Shown here: one piece after another, positions 37,605 to 48,482 of the stretch
Numbering within the stretch: the stretch's first letter is position 1
Layout of the letters: each line of letters begins with the position of its first letter
Assembly (NCBI RefSeq): GCF_005222225.1
Contig: NZ_CP036536.1
Coordinates: 2,876,001 to 2,940,000 of the forward strand
Reading direction: 5' to 3'
DNA length: 64,000 nucleotides
DNA from: Salinimonas lutimaris
GTDB taxonomy: Bacteria > Pseudomonadota > Gammaproteobacteria > Enterobacterales > Alteromonadaceae
Program-made: the position numbers and the translations under genes
The notes under the pieces: generated by a model
Database searches by the model: none
What the model saw: only the letters and a program-made list of their open reading frames with translations
Told to the model about the DNA's origin: nothing

Positions 37605-37703
37605 ATGCTTCGCCGTTTCTTCCTCGTAGTAATCCTGCTAATGTCACAGGATAATAATGCAGTACGCGCTGACAGTCTCAGCATACCGCATGCACAATCA
37701 TAG
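37605..37703 (+). CDS. Candidate very small exported peptide (32 codons), doubtful
   Basis: The frame begins MLRRFFLVVILLMSQDNNAV and ends RADSLSIPHAQS, looking like a complete signal peptide (Arg-Arg, hydrophobic core, Ala at a cleavage position) with only about ten residues after it. The ribosome-binding site is weak (GAG 8 nt upstream) and no conservation can be judged. It lies in the 360-bp gap between fadI and moxR. Chance, or the remnant of a longer gene, is quite possible. Confidence 0.22.
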   Translation: MLRRFFLVVILLMSQDNNAVRADSLSIPHAQS

Positions 37704-37794
37704 ACCAGAACAAAAACGAATTTACGTCAACAACTTGAAGATTTATGTTGGAACCATATATGAAGTTTTGTGTCTGTATTGAAGGCACGTTTTG

Positions 37795-37815
37795 TGATGT
37801 GCACTGTGCACGTCA
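37795..37815. promoter_or_regulatory. 21-bp near-perfect palindrome upstream of the moxR operon
   Basis: The arms TGATGTGCAC and GTGCACGTCA flank a single central T and pair with one mismatch. It ends 30 bp before the moxR start codon. This looks like a dimeric repressor or activator site; I cannot name the regulator. The rest of the gap 37486-37845 holds the FadR-type site and AT-rich sequence. Confidence 0.5.
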
Positions 37816-37845
37816 TACCGGTTTGTATTAGGAATAGATAACATC

Positions 37846-38802
37846 ATGGCAGCAGAGCAGTTTCAGCAACTTTTCGCTTACCTGAACTCGCAGATTATTG
37901 GCCAGAGCCAGCTTACCCGCAGTCTTCTTGTCGCCTTACTGGCCGACGGACATTTATTAGTTGAAGGACCGCCGGGGTTAGCTAAAACCCGCGCTATCAA
38001 TGCACTGGCTAATGGTATCGACGGTAATTTTCACCGGGTCCAGTTTACGCCGGATCTGTTGCCGGCCGACCTGACCGGTACGGATATTTACCGCCCCGAA
38101 ACCGGTGAATTTGTTTTTCAGCAAGGGCCGCTGTTCCACAATCTGGTACTGGCAGACGAGATTAACCGGGCGCCGGCTAAAGTACAGTCAGCGTTACTGG
38201 AAGCGATGGCTGAGCGGCAGATAACCGTGGGTAACAAAACCTACACCCTTCCCCCGCTGTTTCTGGTCATGGCCACACAAAACCCGCTGGAACAGGAAGG
38301 CACCTACCCGCTACCTGAAGCCCAGCTGGATCGCTTTTTGATGCATGTGGAAATTGATTATCCGGGCGCAGATACCGAGCTGGATATCCTGCGCCTGACC
38401 CGGGGCGAAGATCTCGATAGCGCAGCGGCTAAACCAGTGCGCCTGACTCAGGCAGATATTTTCACCGCGCGCAAACAGGCATTGTCGCTGCATATGGCAC
38501 CTGAGCTGGAGCAGTATCTGGTGCAGCTGATCATGGCAACCCGAACACCGGCAGTCGTTGATGCAGACCTTGCGCAATGGATTGAAATGGGTGTCAGCCC
38601 GCGGGCCACCATTGCTCTGGACCGTTGTGCTCGGGCTCATGCGTGGCTGGCAGGCCGCGACTTTGTCGGCCCTGATGACATTCAGGCCGTTGTCCACAAT
38701 GTATTACGGCATCGCCTGATTCTGTCGTATCAGGCGGAAGCTCAGGGTATTACCGCTAATCAGGTACTGGATCGCATTGTTCAGAAGGTGGCTGTTCCCT
38801 AG
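37846..38802 (+). CDS. MoxR-family AAA+ ATPase
   Basis: The 318-residue protein has the MoxR Walker A variant GPPGLAKTRAINAL near 45, Walker B LVLADEINRAPAKVQSALLEAM near 105, sensor-1 MATQNPLEQEGTYPLPEAQL and an arginine-finger region DRFLMHVEID. MoxR ATPases act as chaperones that load or activate partners containing von Willebrand A domains, which are encoded by genes downstream in this operon. It is the first gene of a six-gene unit (moxR, DUF58, DUF4381, two VWA genes, batD). Confidence 0.93.
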   Translation: MAAEQFQQLFAYLNSQIIGQSQLTRSLLVALLADGHLLVEGPPGLAKTRAINALANGIDGNFHRVQFTPDLLPADLTGTDIYRPETGEFVFQQGPLFHNLVLADEINRAPAKVQSALLEAMAERQITVGNKTYTLPPLFLVMATQNPLEQEGTYPLPEAQLDRFLMHVEIDYPGADTELDILRLTRGEDLDSAAAKPVRLTQADIFTARKQALSLHMAPELEQYLVQLIMATRTPAVVDADLAQWIEMGVSPRATIALDRCARAHAWLAGRDFVGPDDIQAVVHNVLRHRLILSYQAEAQGITANQVLDRIVQKVAVP

Positions 38803-38805
38803 CTC

Positions 38806-39756
38806 ATGAAAAACCATCAACAGTGGCTGCAGCAGTTGCAGTCAGACGGCGTTAATCTGGATATGACAGAGTTGTTGCGGTATCGGCAGTTAACGCAACT
38901 GATTAACCTTAAACCTGGCAAGCAGCTTCATGCGGCGATGTCTGGCATGTATCTTAGCAAGCATAAGGGACGCGGGATGGAGTTTGACGAGGCTCGTCAC
39001 TACCAGCCCGGGGATGATATTCGTGCAATTGATTGGCGGGTGACAGCCCGGACCGGGAAAACCCACACCAAAATTTATCGTGAAGAACGAGAGCGGCCGG
39101 TATTCGTACTATGCGATCTCTCCCGGCCAATGCGATTTGGTACTCAGCTGCTGCTAAAAAGTGTGCAGGCTGCACACCTTACCTCACTCATTAGCTGGGC
39201 TGCGGTACAGCGCGGCGATAAAACCGGCGCACTGATTTTTTCAGATACCCTGCATCGTGAGTGCAAACCTCAGTCTCGCAAACAATCGGTGTTATCTATC
39301 TGCCACCAGCTGATTCAGATAAGCCAGACGCAAAGCTCTGCCACCCCGTCTGCCCAGGCATTTGAAGACAGTTGTGCCCGTGCCCGCCGACTGGCTCGCC
39401 CGGGTAGCCTGGTTTATGTTATTTCAGATTTTAGCCAGCTATCAGCTACAGCGTGTCAGCACCTGACTACGTTAAGTCGTCATTGCGAGGTTAAAGCACT
39501 GATGATTACTGACCCGTTGGAACAGGCCCTGCCTGATGTTCCGAATCAGCGCCGGGTTCAGGTGACTGATGGCATCCACCGGCAAAGCTGGTTACTGGGT
39601 AGTCAGCAACAACAGATGCAATATCAGCATTTTCGTGAGCAGCAGTCACAGCACATTAAAAACGCGCTACAACTGGCCGGTATATCGTTACAACTCATCA
39701 GTGCCGGACAGGCGTTGGATGAACAGCTAAATTCACAGGGTTTTCGCAGCCAATGA
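38806..39756 (+). CDS. DUF58 domain-containing protein
   Basis: The 316-residue protein contains the DUF58 hallmark segment YQPGDDIRAIDWRVTARTGK followed by FVLCDLSRPMRFG, which resembles a VWA metal-binding (MIDAS-like) strand. There is no signal peptide. It starts 3 bp after the moxR stop and overlaps the next gene by 4 bp. DUF58 proteins nearly always accompany MoxR ATPases and are presumed cofactors of the same membrane complex. Confidence 0.9.
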   Translation: MKNHQQWLQQLQSDGVNLDMTELLRYRQLTQLINLKPGKQLHAAMSGMYLSKHKGRGMEFDEARHYQPGDDIRAIDWRVTARTGKTHTKIYREERERPVFVLCDLSRPMRFGTQLLLKSVQAAHLTSLISWAAVQRGDKTGALIFSDTLHRECKPQSRKQSVLSICHQLIQISQTQSSATPSAQAFEDSCARARRLARPGSLVYVISDFSQLSATACQHLTTLSRHCEVKALMITDPLEQALPDVPNQRRVQVTDGIHRQSWLLGSQQQQMQYQHFREQQSQHIKNALQLAGISLQLISAGQALDEQLNSQGFRSQ

Positions 39757-40280
39757 ACGAACAAGAACAACAAATGCTGGCGCAATTAAAAGATATCCAT
39801 CCGCCGTCTGAAGTAGCGGTCTGGCCGCTGGCGTGGGGTTGGTGGGTACTGATCATTCTGGCCGCCGTCTGTATTATTAGCGCCGTCGTCTGGTGGCGTC
39901 GTCAGCGACGCTTCAATGCAGCCCGCCGTCAGGCTCAGCAAGCGGTGCGGGAGATCAGCGTAAGTCATAATGACTGGCCCAGTCAGATTAATCAGATTCT
40001 CAAGCGCACCGCTATGGCTTATTTTCCGGCCGAAACAATGTCAGGCCTGTATGGCCAGCGCTGGACTCAGTTTATGATTAGCCAGCTCAGAAGCGGCCCT
40101 AAATCTGCGGTGGCCAGCCGGCTTGGACAACTACAGGATATGCTTTATCAGCCAGCCAAACCGGACCCAGGAAGTTTTGACACCTGCCAGAAAGCCGCGC
40201 TGGACTGGTTAAGCAAAGCCAATTTCCGCCAGGTGGCCGACGCAGCCGCTCAGTCTGACACCGGAGCCCGGCATGGTTGA
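39753..40280 (+). CDS. DUF4381 membrane protein of the MoxR/Bat operon
   Basis: A 175-residue protein with one membrane helix (WPLAWGWWVLIILAAVCIIS, about 22-46) followed by a basic cytoplasmic domain with ..LKRTAMAYFPAETMSGLYGQ. This arrangement matches DUF4381 proteins found between DUF58 and VWA genes in such operons. It overlaps DUF58 by 4 bp and the following VWA gene by 8 bp. Confidence 0.85.
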   Translation: MNEQEQQMLAQLKDIHPPSEVAVWPLAWGWWVLIILAAVCIISAVVWWRRQRRFNAARRQAQQAVREISVSHNDWPSQINQILKRTAMAYFPAETMSGLYGQRWTQFMISQLRSGPKSAVASRLGQLQDMLYQPAKPDPGSFDTCQKAALDWLSKANFRQVADAAAQSDTGARHG

Positions 40281-41286
40281 GTTTGTCTGGTGGTGGGCTT
40301 TTTTTCTGCTTCCCTTGCCATTATTAGTGTGGCTGTTGCCGGGTAAGGCGCAGCAACAGGATGCGGCATTACATGTGCCAGCAGTGCTACCCGGCCAAAC
40401 AGAACACAGCACAGTAGCCGCCCGGTCGGTTACCCTGCCGGTGCTACTGAGCCTCATCTGGCTTTTACTGATCACCGCTGCCGCCAGACCACAGTGGCTT
40501 GGCGAGCCGGTCAGCGTTCCTAATGAAGGGCGGGAAATGATGCTGGCGGTGGATTTGTCCGGCAGTATGAAAATCGATGATATGACCCTAAATGGTGATC
40601 GGGTCAATCGACTGACCATGACAAAATCCGTGCTGCACGATTTTATCAAACGCCGGTTATCAGATCGTCTGGGGCTGATTCTATTTGCCGATACCGCCTA
40701 TTTGCAGGCGCCGCTGACTTTCGACCGGCAAACTGTGGCGCAATTACTGGATGAGGCCGTGATTGGTCTGGTGGGCGAACAAACCGCGATTGGCGATGCT
40801 ATCGGACTTGCCGTAAAGCGCTTCGATGACAAGAAAAAAACCAACAAAGTGGTTATTTTGCTGACTGACGGTCAAAACACGGCAGGAAATATTACGCCGG
40901 CTCAGGCAAAGGAATTGGCTGTGGAAAATGACGTTACTGTTTACACTATTGGTGTGGGCGCCGACTCTATGGTGGTGCAGAGTTTCTTTGGCAGCCGGCA
41001 GGTCAATCCTTCTCAGGAGCTGGACGAGGACATGCTGACCGATATTGCCAATTCAACTGGTGGTAAGTATTTTCGCGCCAGGGATGTCAGTGAACTGGAA
41101 CAGATTTACAGCCGGCTGGATGAACTGGAGCCGATTGAGGCAGATGGTCAGAAATTACGCCCGCTGACAGCCCTGTTTTTCTACCCGCTGGCAGCAGCCC
41201 TGATCGTAAGCTTTCTTCTGGTGGCTGTGGCTATTATAAAACCGCGCCTGAGCCTGAATTCTGTTACAGCAGGAGCACAGCACTAG
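40273..41286 (+). CDS. VWA-domain membrane protein, BatA-like
   Basis: The 337-residue protein has two N-terminal helices, a VWA domain with an intact MIDAS motif (AVDLSGSMKIDD near 91, plus TDGQNTAG near 197) and a C-terminal membrane helix (FFYPLAAALIVSFLLVAVAI). BatA proteins were named for a Bacteroides aerotolerance locus; biochemical function is not settled. It overlaps DUF4381 by 8 bp and is followed after 1 bp by the BatB/BatC-like gene. Confidence 0.88.
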   Translation: MVEFVWWWAFFLLPLPLLVWLLPGKAQQQDAALHVPAVLPGQTEHSTVAARSVTLPVLLSLIWLLLITAAARPQWLGEPVSVPNEGREMMLAVDLSGSMKIDDMTLNGDRVNRLTMTKSVLHDFIKRRLSDRLGLILFADTAYLQAPLTFDRQTVAQLLDEAVIGLVGEQTAIGDAIGLAVKRFDDKKKTNKVVILLTDGQNTAGNITPAQAKELAVENDVTVYTIGVGADSMVVQSFFGSRQVNPSQELDEDMLTDIANSTGGKYFRARDVSELEQIYSRLDELEPIEADGQKLRPLTALFFYPLAAALIVSFLLVAVAIIKPRLSLNSVTAGAQH

Positions 41287-41287
41287 C

Positions 41288-43285
<1,998 letters not shown>

Positions 43286-44995
43286 ATGAAAAAGGTATGG
43301 TTAATTCTGTTTGGTTTAGTTGTCAGCCTGCATCTTCAGGCGCAGGTAAACAGTGTCGTTGCCGGGATTGATAAAAATCCGGTGATGGTTGATGAAGCTA
43401 TTCGGTTATCGGTCACAGCCACTGGCGATGCTGACCGTGACGCCTTTGACAGCTCGCCGCTGCTAAATGATTTTGTGGTAGGCCGCACCTCTATCAGTAA
43501 TCGCACCAGTATTGTTAATGGTAGCCGCACGGACTCGGTAACCTGGACCACGGTGTTATTTCCTCGCGATAAAGGGACATTCACCATACCCTCATTTTCA
43601 ATTGGCGGTCAGCAGACGCAGCCCATTCAGGTGAAGGTCATTCCGGTCCAGCAGGCTGGTGAAGATCAGCAGCAAGAGGCCCGGGATTATTACGTCACCA
43701 CCTCTGCCGACAGCACCGAGGTATATCTTCATCAGCAAATCCGCTACACCGTCAAACTGTATTTGGCTTCAGATATTGAACGAGGCACATTACAGGCCCC
43801 GGAAATGGAGCAAGCGCAAATTTCACAGTTGGGCGATGACAAGCGTTCTACAGAGATTGTTAATGGTCGCCGCTATACCGTGATTGAAAGAAACTTTGCG
43901 GTCGTTCCCCAGCGCTCCGGTGAATATCGTTTAAGAGGACCGGTATTTACCGGCGAGGTGATGGCGCCAAACACCCGCCAGAGTTTTGGTTTTTTCAACC
44001 GTACTCAAACCATTAACCGGCTGGGCCCGGATATTACCATCACGGTTAAACCCGAACCGGCCGATATTGATTATCACTGGCTGCCTAGTGAGTATGTGGA
44101 TATCAACGAAGAATGGCCGCAAAATGCAACCTTTAAAGTGGGCGAGCCGGTTACCCGTACTATCACACTGACCGCCACAGGCGTGGTGGAAGAACAACTA
44201 CCCGAGTTTCCGAAAAACTATCCACCGGGTTTTAAAACCTACCCTGATCAGGCCAAAACCGCCACGGTCGACAAAAACAACACCCTGATTGCCCAGCGGG
44301 TAGAATCCACCGCAGTGATCCCAACCAAACCGGGCTTATTTGTGCTGCCTGACATCACGATTCCGTGGTTTAACGTAAGCACCGGTCAGACTGAATATGC
44401 CAAACTGCCGGCCCGCCAGATTGAGGTAAAACCCGATACCGCCGCCAGCGCTGCACCAGCGCCACCGCCCTCTACAGCCGGCACCTCAGATAACACGGCG
44501 GTCGCCCCGACCACAGAACAGCCTGCGACAGAAAGTCCGGCGGTACCATCGTCGCCGTGGCTGATGATACTCAGTGCGTTAGTACTGTTGCTTGTGGTTT
44601 TGTTGATAGTGGTGATTGCGTACTACCGTCGTAAGCTGGGTCAGCTCCCTCAGTCTACTGCTACCGGGGTGTCCGGCACGCCGGGTGAATCGACCGAGCA
44701 GCAGTATTATCAGCAATTACAACAGGCTCTGTCCGGCGGCTCGGTCAATCAGATCCAGCGGGCGCTGTCCCAGTGGCTTAACAGCATCAGTCCGGTCACT
44801 ACCGGCCGGCCGGCTGACTGGTCCCTGACGGCCTCCCTGCAGCCACATCTGGATAATATGCTGGCATCCTGTTATGGCAATGGGCATACTAAATGGGATA
44901 AAGACGCCATGGCACAGGCTATAGCGTCGGTCCGACAGCAGTGGCTACAACTGCAGAAATCAAAACAACAGGCGCTGCCTCCCTTGTATTCCTGA
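43286..44995 (+). CDS. BatD-like protein
   Basis: The 569-residue protein has a signal peptide (LILFGLVVSLHLQAQ), repeated immunoglobulin-like beta domains (about 20-390, with VDEAIRLSVTATGD and the BatD-type RDKGTFTIPSFSIGGQQTQP), a Pro/Ala-rich linker and one membrane helix (MILSALVLLLVVLLIVVIAY, about 430-450) followed by a cytoplasmic tail. This is the BatD/BatE-type architecture (DUF7939/BatD family). It starts immediately after the BatB/C stop and ends the operon; I see no strong terminator before the next gene, 53 bp away. Confidence 0.88.
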   Translation: MKKVWLILFGLVVSLHLQAQVNSVVAGIDKNPVMVDEAIRLSVTATGDADRDAFDSSPLLNDFVVGRTSISNRTSIVNGSRTDSVTWTTVLFPRDKGTFTIPSFSIGGQQTQPIQVKVIPVQQAGEDQQQEARDYYVTTSADSTEVYLHQQIRYTVKLYLASDIERGTLQAPEMEQAQISQLGDDKRSTEIVNGRRYTVIERNFAVVPQRSGEYRLRGPVFTGEVMAPNTRQSFGFFNRTQTINRLGPDITITVKPEPADIDYHWLPSEYVDINEEWPQNATFKVGEPVTRTITLTATGVVEEQLPEFPKNYPPGFKTYPDQAKTATVDKNNTLIAQRVESTAVIPTKPGLFVLPDITIPWFNVSTGQTEYAKLPARQIEVKPDTAASAAPAPPPSTAGTSDNTAVAPTTEQPATESPAVPSSPWLMILSALVLLLVVLLIVVIAYYRRKLGQLPQSTATGVSGTPGESTEQQYYQQLQQALSGGSVNQIQRALSQWLNSISPVTTGRPADWSLTASLQPHLDNMLASCYGNGHTKWDKDAMAQAIASVRQQWLQLQKSKQQALPPLYS

Positions 44996-45048
44996 TCCCC
45001 TGAGGCGCTGGTTTATAATGGTGAACTTGCAGCGCACAGGGAGACAGA

Positions 45049-46908
45049 ATGAAACAATCCAGCTTTCGCCTGGGCGCTATTGCGCTGGCAGTGAGCGGGC
45101 TACTGGCCTGCTCACCGGCAAAAAAACCAGCAGAACCGGTTAATGGTGGTGAAACCGAAACCACCAAAGAAATTGCCGCGCAACCAGAATCAGAACGTCT
45201 GGCCGCTTTTTTTGAGCGCACGTTTGAAGAAGATCTCAAACGTTCGCCTACTTTCCAGTCTTATCTTGGCTATAAGTGGGATTATGATAAGTGGGACAAT
45301 GTCAGCGAAGAATTTATCGAACAGTCTACCGCGATTGCCAAAAATCGTCTTGAAGAGCTGGATACCTTTGATGAAAGCAAGCTGGATGATCAGGAAAAAC
45401 TCAGCCTGAAACTGTACCGCTACAAACTTGAGCGCGCTATCGAGAACGATAAATTCCGTCATCATACCTATATCGTTAACCAGTTTTATGGCCCGCACAC
45501 CAGTGTGCCCAGCTTGCTGATTAACATGCACACCATCAATAACAAAGAAGACGCCAAGGCTTATATCAGCCGACTGGATAATGTCGACACCTACTTCAGT
45601 CAGATAATCGACCAGCTTGATCTGCGCCAGAAAGCCGGCGTGTTTCCTCCAGCCTGGTCATACGATCAGATGATTGAAGCAGCCAACAATGTGATTTCAG
45701 GCGCACCGTTTGATACCAGCGAAGAAAATTCCACGCTTTGGGAAGATTTTAATACCAAAGTACGTGCCCTGGAGATAACTGACACCGAGAAGCAAGGTTT
45801 GCTTGAAGAAGCAAAAGCAGCCCTGCTGACCTCAGTAAAACCAGCCTACACCGATTTGATTGCTAAGTTTGAACAACAGCGAGAGTTGACCCCGGAAGGC
45901 GATGGCGTCTGGCGTTTACCTAATGGCGATGAGTGGTACAAAAACCGTCTGGCCTGGTACACCACCACTGACCTGAGCGCCGATGAGGTGCACAAAATTG
46001 GCCTGGATAATGTGGCTCGCATTCATCGCCAGATGAAAGAAATTATGCAACAGGTGGAATTTGACGGCTCGTTGCAGGAATTTTTTGCCTTTATGCGCGA
46101 CGACGAACAGTTTTATTATCCCAGCGATAAAGCCGGCCGTGAGCGCTATTTAAAAGAAGCCAAGGCTATTATAGACACGATGCGTGACGCCCTGCCTGAG
46201 TATTTCGGACTAGTCCCAAAAGCCGACATTGTGGTTAAACGGGTAGAAGCTTTTCGTGAAAAATCGGCCGGTAAGGCGTTTTATCAAAACCCCTCTAAAG
46301 ATGGTTCCCGTCCCGGTATTTACTATGCCAACCTTTACGATATGAAGGCCATGCCAACCTATCAGATGGAAGCACTGGCTTACCATGAGGGGATCCCTGG
46401 TCACCATATGCAACGTGCTATTGCCACCGAGCTTGAAGGCGTTCCTGAATTCCAGAAATACATCAGTGCAACGGCTTATACCGAGGGCTGGGGATTGTAT
46501 AGTGAAGAGTTGGCCAAAGATATGGGATTTTATGAAGATCCCTACTCTGACTTTGGCCGACTGGCGATGGAACTGTGGCGGGCATGCCGACTGGTTGTAG
46601 ACACCGGCCTGCATGCCAAGCAATGGAGCCGGGAGGAAGCCGTGGAGTATCTGGTGGAAAACACACCTAATCCACAGTATGACGCGCAAAAGGCTATAGA
46701 GCGTTATATTGCCCTGCCCGGCCAGGCTACCGCATACATGATTGGTAAGCTGAAAATTATGGAATTACGTGACAAAGCACAGCAAAAACTGGGCGATAAG
46801 TTCAACTTTGCCGGATTCCACGATGAAATTCTCAAAGACGGGCCGGTTCCCCTGGCTGTGCTTGAGCAGAAAATCGACCGCTGGATAGCGCAGACCGCAG
46901 CACAGTAA
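45049..46908 (+). CDS. DUF885 family lipoprotein, putative zinc peptidase
   Basis: The 619-residue protein begins with a lipoprotein signal (ALAVSGLLACSPAKKP; lipobox LLAC) and belongs by its motifs to DUF885: the HEGIPGHHMQRAIA segment near 445 resembles a zinc-binding HExxxHH site, and TAYTEGWGLYSEELAKDMGF follows. These proteins are predicted metallopeptidases anchored to a membrane; the substrate is unknown. A start with ACAGGGAGACAGA just before the ATG supports position 45049. It may be its own unit after batD. Confidence 0.88.
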   Translation: MKQSSFRLGAIALAVSGLLACSPAKKPAEPVNGGETETTKEIAAQPESERLAAFFERTFEEDLKRSPTFQSYLGYKWDYDKWDNVSEEFIEQSTAIAKNRLEELDTFDESKLDDQEKLSLKLYRYKLERAIENDKFRHHTYIVNQFYGPHTSVPSLLINMHTINNKEDAKAYISRLDNVDTYFSQIIDQLDLRQKAGVFPPAWSYDQMIEAANNVISGAPFDTSEENSTLWEDFNTKVRALEITDTEKQGLLEEAKAALLTSVKPAYTDLIAKFEQQRELTPEGDGVWRLPNGDEWYKNRLAWYTTTDLSADEVHKIGLDNVARIHRQMKEIMQQVEFDGSLQEFFAFMRDDEQFYYPSDKAGRERYLKEAKAIIDTMRDALPEYFGLVPKADIVVKRVEAFREKSAGKAFYQNPSKDGSRPGIYYANLYDMKAMPTYQMEALAYHEGIPGHHMQRAIATELEGVPEFQKYISATAYTEGWGLYSEELAKDMGFYEDPYSDFGRLAMELWRACRLVVDTGLHAKQWSREEAVEYLVENTPNPQYDAQKAIERYIALPGQATAYMIGKLKIMELRDKAQQKLGDKFNFAGFHDEILKDGPVPLAVLEQKIDRWIAQTAAQ

Positions 46909-46929
46909 CGCTTTATCCCCACGACAACC

Positions 46930-46950
46930 AGGCCGGCACAGCGCCGGCCT
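46930..46950. other. GC-rich hairpin after the DUF885 gene
   Basis: AGGCCGGC and GCCGGCCT form an 8-bp stem with a 5-nt loop 21 bp past the stop codon. There is no T-run, so it is either a weak terminator or an mRNA 3'-end stabiliser. Confidence 0.5.
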
Positions 46951-46993
46951 GTTCAAAACATCCCCTCCTGAACCCCTGTCTGCGTTATAGTCC

Positions 46994-47021
46994 CTGACAA
47001 CAGTCAAAAATACGCTATATT
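46994..47021 (+). promoter_or_regulatory. Sigma-70-type promoter of the ECF sigma operon
   Basis: CTGACA and TATATT are separated by 16 bp, each matching the consensus at five of six positions. The predicted start is about 45 bp upstream of the sigma gene ATG. Confidence 0.55.
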
Positions 47022-47074
47022 TTGCAGTGACCTTTTGTTTGTTTATCAACAATTTCTGTAAAAAAGGGAAAAAT

Positions 47075-47635
47075 ATGCTGGGGCTACGAAAGAAATCCTC
47101 CCCACGTCAGGTCTCCTCTGACATGAAAGAAAAACAAAAACGTTATGAAGCCCTGGTACATGCTTTTCATGCGGATATTTTTCGCTATGCCTACTACCTG
47201 GTTAAAGACAGCAGTATTGCTGAGGACATTGTACAGGAGACATTTCTTCGTGCCTGGCGCTCGCTTGACTCACTGAAAGACGAGAAAGCAGCCAAGTCCT
47301 GGCTAATTACAATCGTACGGCGCGAAAATGCGCGTCGCTTTGAACGTAAGCAGCTTGACCTTGTCGATATTGACGACACGCCAGTTGCCGATGAAACATC
47401 CATGGCAGAACGGTCAGTAGAGCATAGTGAAATGCAGCGTCTGTTAGCCGGCTTGTCAGTGGAATATCGTGAACCTTTGATACTGCAATTGCTGTTTGGC
47501 TATAGTGGAGAGGAGATTGCAGAACAACTTAACCTGAATAAAAACACCGTTATGACGCGCCTGTTCCGGGCGCGAAACCAGCTCAGGGACATGATGAGCA
47601 AACAGTCAGAAGTAAGAGGTCAACAAAATGGATGA
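47075..47635 (+). CDS. ECF-type RNA polymerase sigma factor
   Basis: The 186-residue protein has sigma region 2 (ADIFRYAYYLVKDSSIAEDI, then VQETFLRAWRSLDSL) and region 4 (LQLLFGYSGEEIAEQLNLNK, then NTVMTRLFRARNQLR). This two-domain form is the extracytoplasmic-function group. ATG 47075 has an AGGG site 6-7 nt upstream; the frame extends further upstream without a better start. The 3' end overlaps the DUF3379 gene by 8 bp, making a sigma/anti-sigma pair. The controlling stress and regulon are unknown. Confidence 0.92.
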   Translation: MLGLRKKSSPRQVSSDMKEKQKRYEALVHAFHADIFRYAYYLVKDSSIAEDIVQETFLRAWRSLDSLKDEKAAKSWLITIVRRENARRFERKQLDLVDIDDTPVADETSMAERSVEHSEMQRLLAGLSVEYREPLILQLLFGYSGEEIAEQLNLNKNTVMTRLFRARNQLRDMMSKQSEVRGQQNG

Positions 47636-48335
47636 GTTAGAGTTTCGGCGCAGAGTGTATGCCGACCCCGACACAACTGATCCCGAAGTCATCGCCGCCG
47701 CGCAGCAGGATCCGGATAAAAAAGCGTTCCGTGAACAATTACGCTTGATGAACGCCGAGCTTAAACAGGCCGCCAAAGTACCGGTGCCTGATGATTTGGC
47801 ACATAAACTCATCTGGCAACAGGCCACCGACGATTTTGTGCAGCAAAAAAAGCGTACCCGCTGGTACGTGGCGTTAGCTGCCTCTGTAGCGTTAACCGCT
47901 GGTGTAGTAGGAACACTGCTCGTTACCCAGCAGCCTCATGATTTAGGGTATCAGGCACTGACCCATGTAGTGCACCTTAAACAGGAGCTGCCCCGGATTC
48001 GTCGCAGTATGGATTTGGAACAGGTAAACGCTCGTCTGGCCAGTTATGGTGGCAGTCTTAAAAACGCTATCGGTAACGTTGAGGTGGTCAATTATTGTCA
48101 TCTTGAAAACGCCAGTGGAATACATTTAATTCTAAACACAGAACAGGGAAAAATGTCTGTTTTCGTCATCCCGCAGGAGAAAGGCGAAAAAGTGCCCAAT
48201 AACTTTGGTAATGATAACTATGATGGCACCGGATTTACATTGCAAAATGCAAGCATAATGGTGGTTGGAGAGAAAGGAGCGAACCTTAATCCAATGGCCG
48301 AAAAAGTTCGCCAAAACATTCAGTTTTCTGCCTGA
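47628..48335 (+). CDS. DUF3379 membrane protein, probable anti-sigma factor
   Basis: The 235-residue protein has a cytoplasmic N-terminal region of about 80 residues (MDELEFRRRVYADPDTTDPE), a single membrane helix (WYVALAASVALTAGVVGTLL, about 82-102) and a periplasmic C-terminal domain. This matches DUF3379 proteins encoded beside ECF sigma factors in Vibrio and Alteromonadales. It lacks the zinc-type HxxxCxxC motif of ZAS anti-sigma factors. Translational coupling with the sigma gene (8-bp overlap) supports a regulatory pair. Confidence 0.85.
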   Translation: MDELEFRRRVYADPDTTDPEVIAAAQQDPDKKAFREQLRLMNAELKQAAKVPVPDDLAHKLIWQQATDDFVQQKKRTRWYVALAASVALTAGVVGTLLVTQQPHDLGYQALTHVVHLKQELPRIRRSMDLEQVNARLASYGGSLKNAIGNVEVVNYCHLENASGIHLILNTEQGKMSVFVIPQEKGEKVPNNFGNDNYDGTGFTLQNASIMVVGEKGANLNPMAEKVRQNIQFSA

Positions 48336-48346
48336 TTTTTACCCTC

Positions 48347-48376
48347 AAAGCCACATTTAAATGTGGCTTTTCTCTT
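48347..48376 (+). terminator. Terminator after the sigma/anti-sigma operon
   Basis: A perfect palindrome (AAAGCCACATTT with its exact complement) gives a stem of up to 12 bp, followed by TCTCTT. It begins 12 bp past the DUF3379 stop codon. Confidence 0.8.
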
Positions 48377-48482
48377 ATTTGAACAAAAATATTCCGAAAA
48401 ATAATTTGAGTTCAATTTGTCCTCATTCGTGGAGACTTACGTAAGTTCCTGTTAGCATGCCCGAAAAAATAAGGAAGGATAT

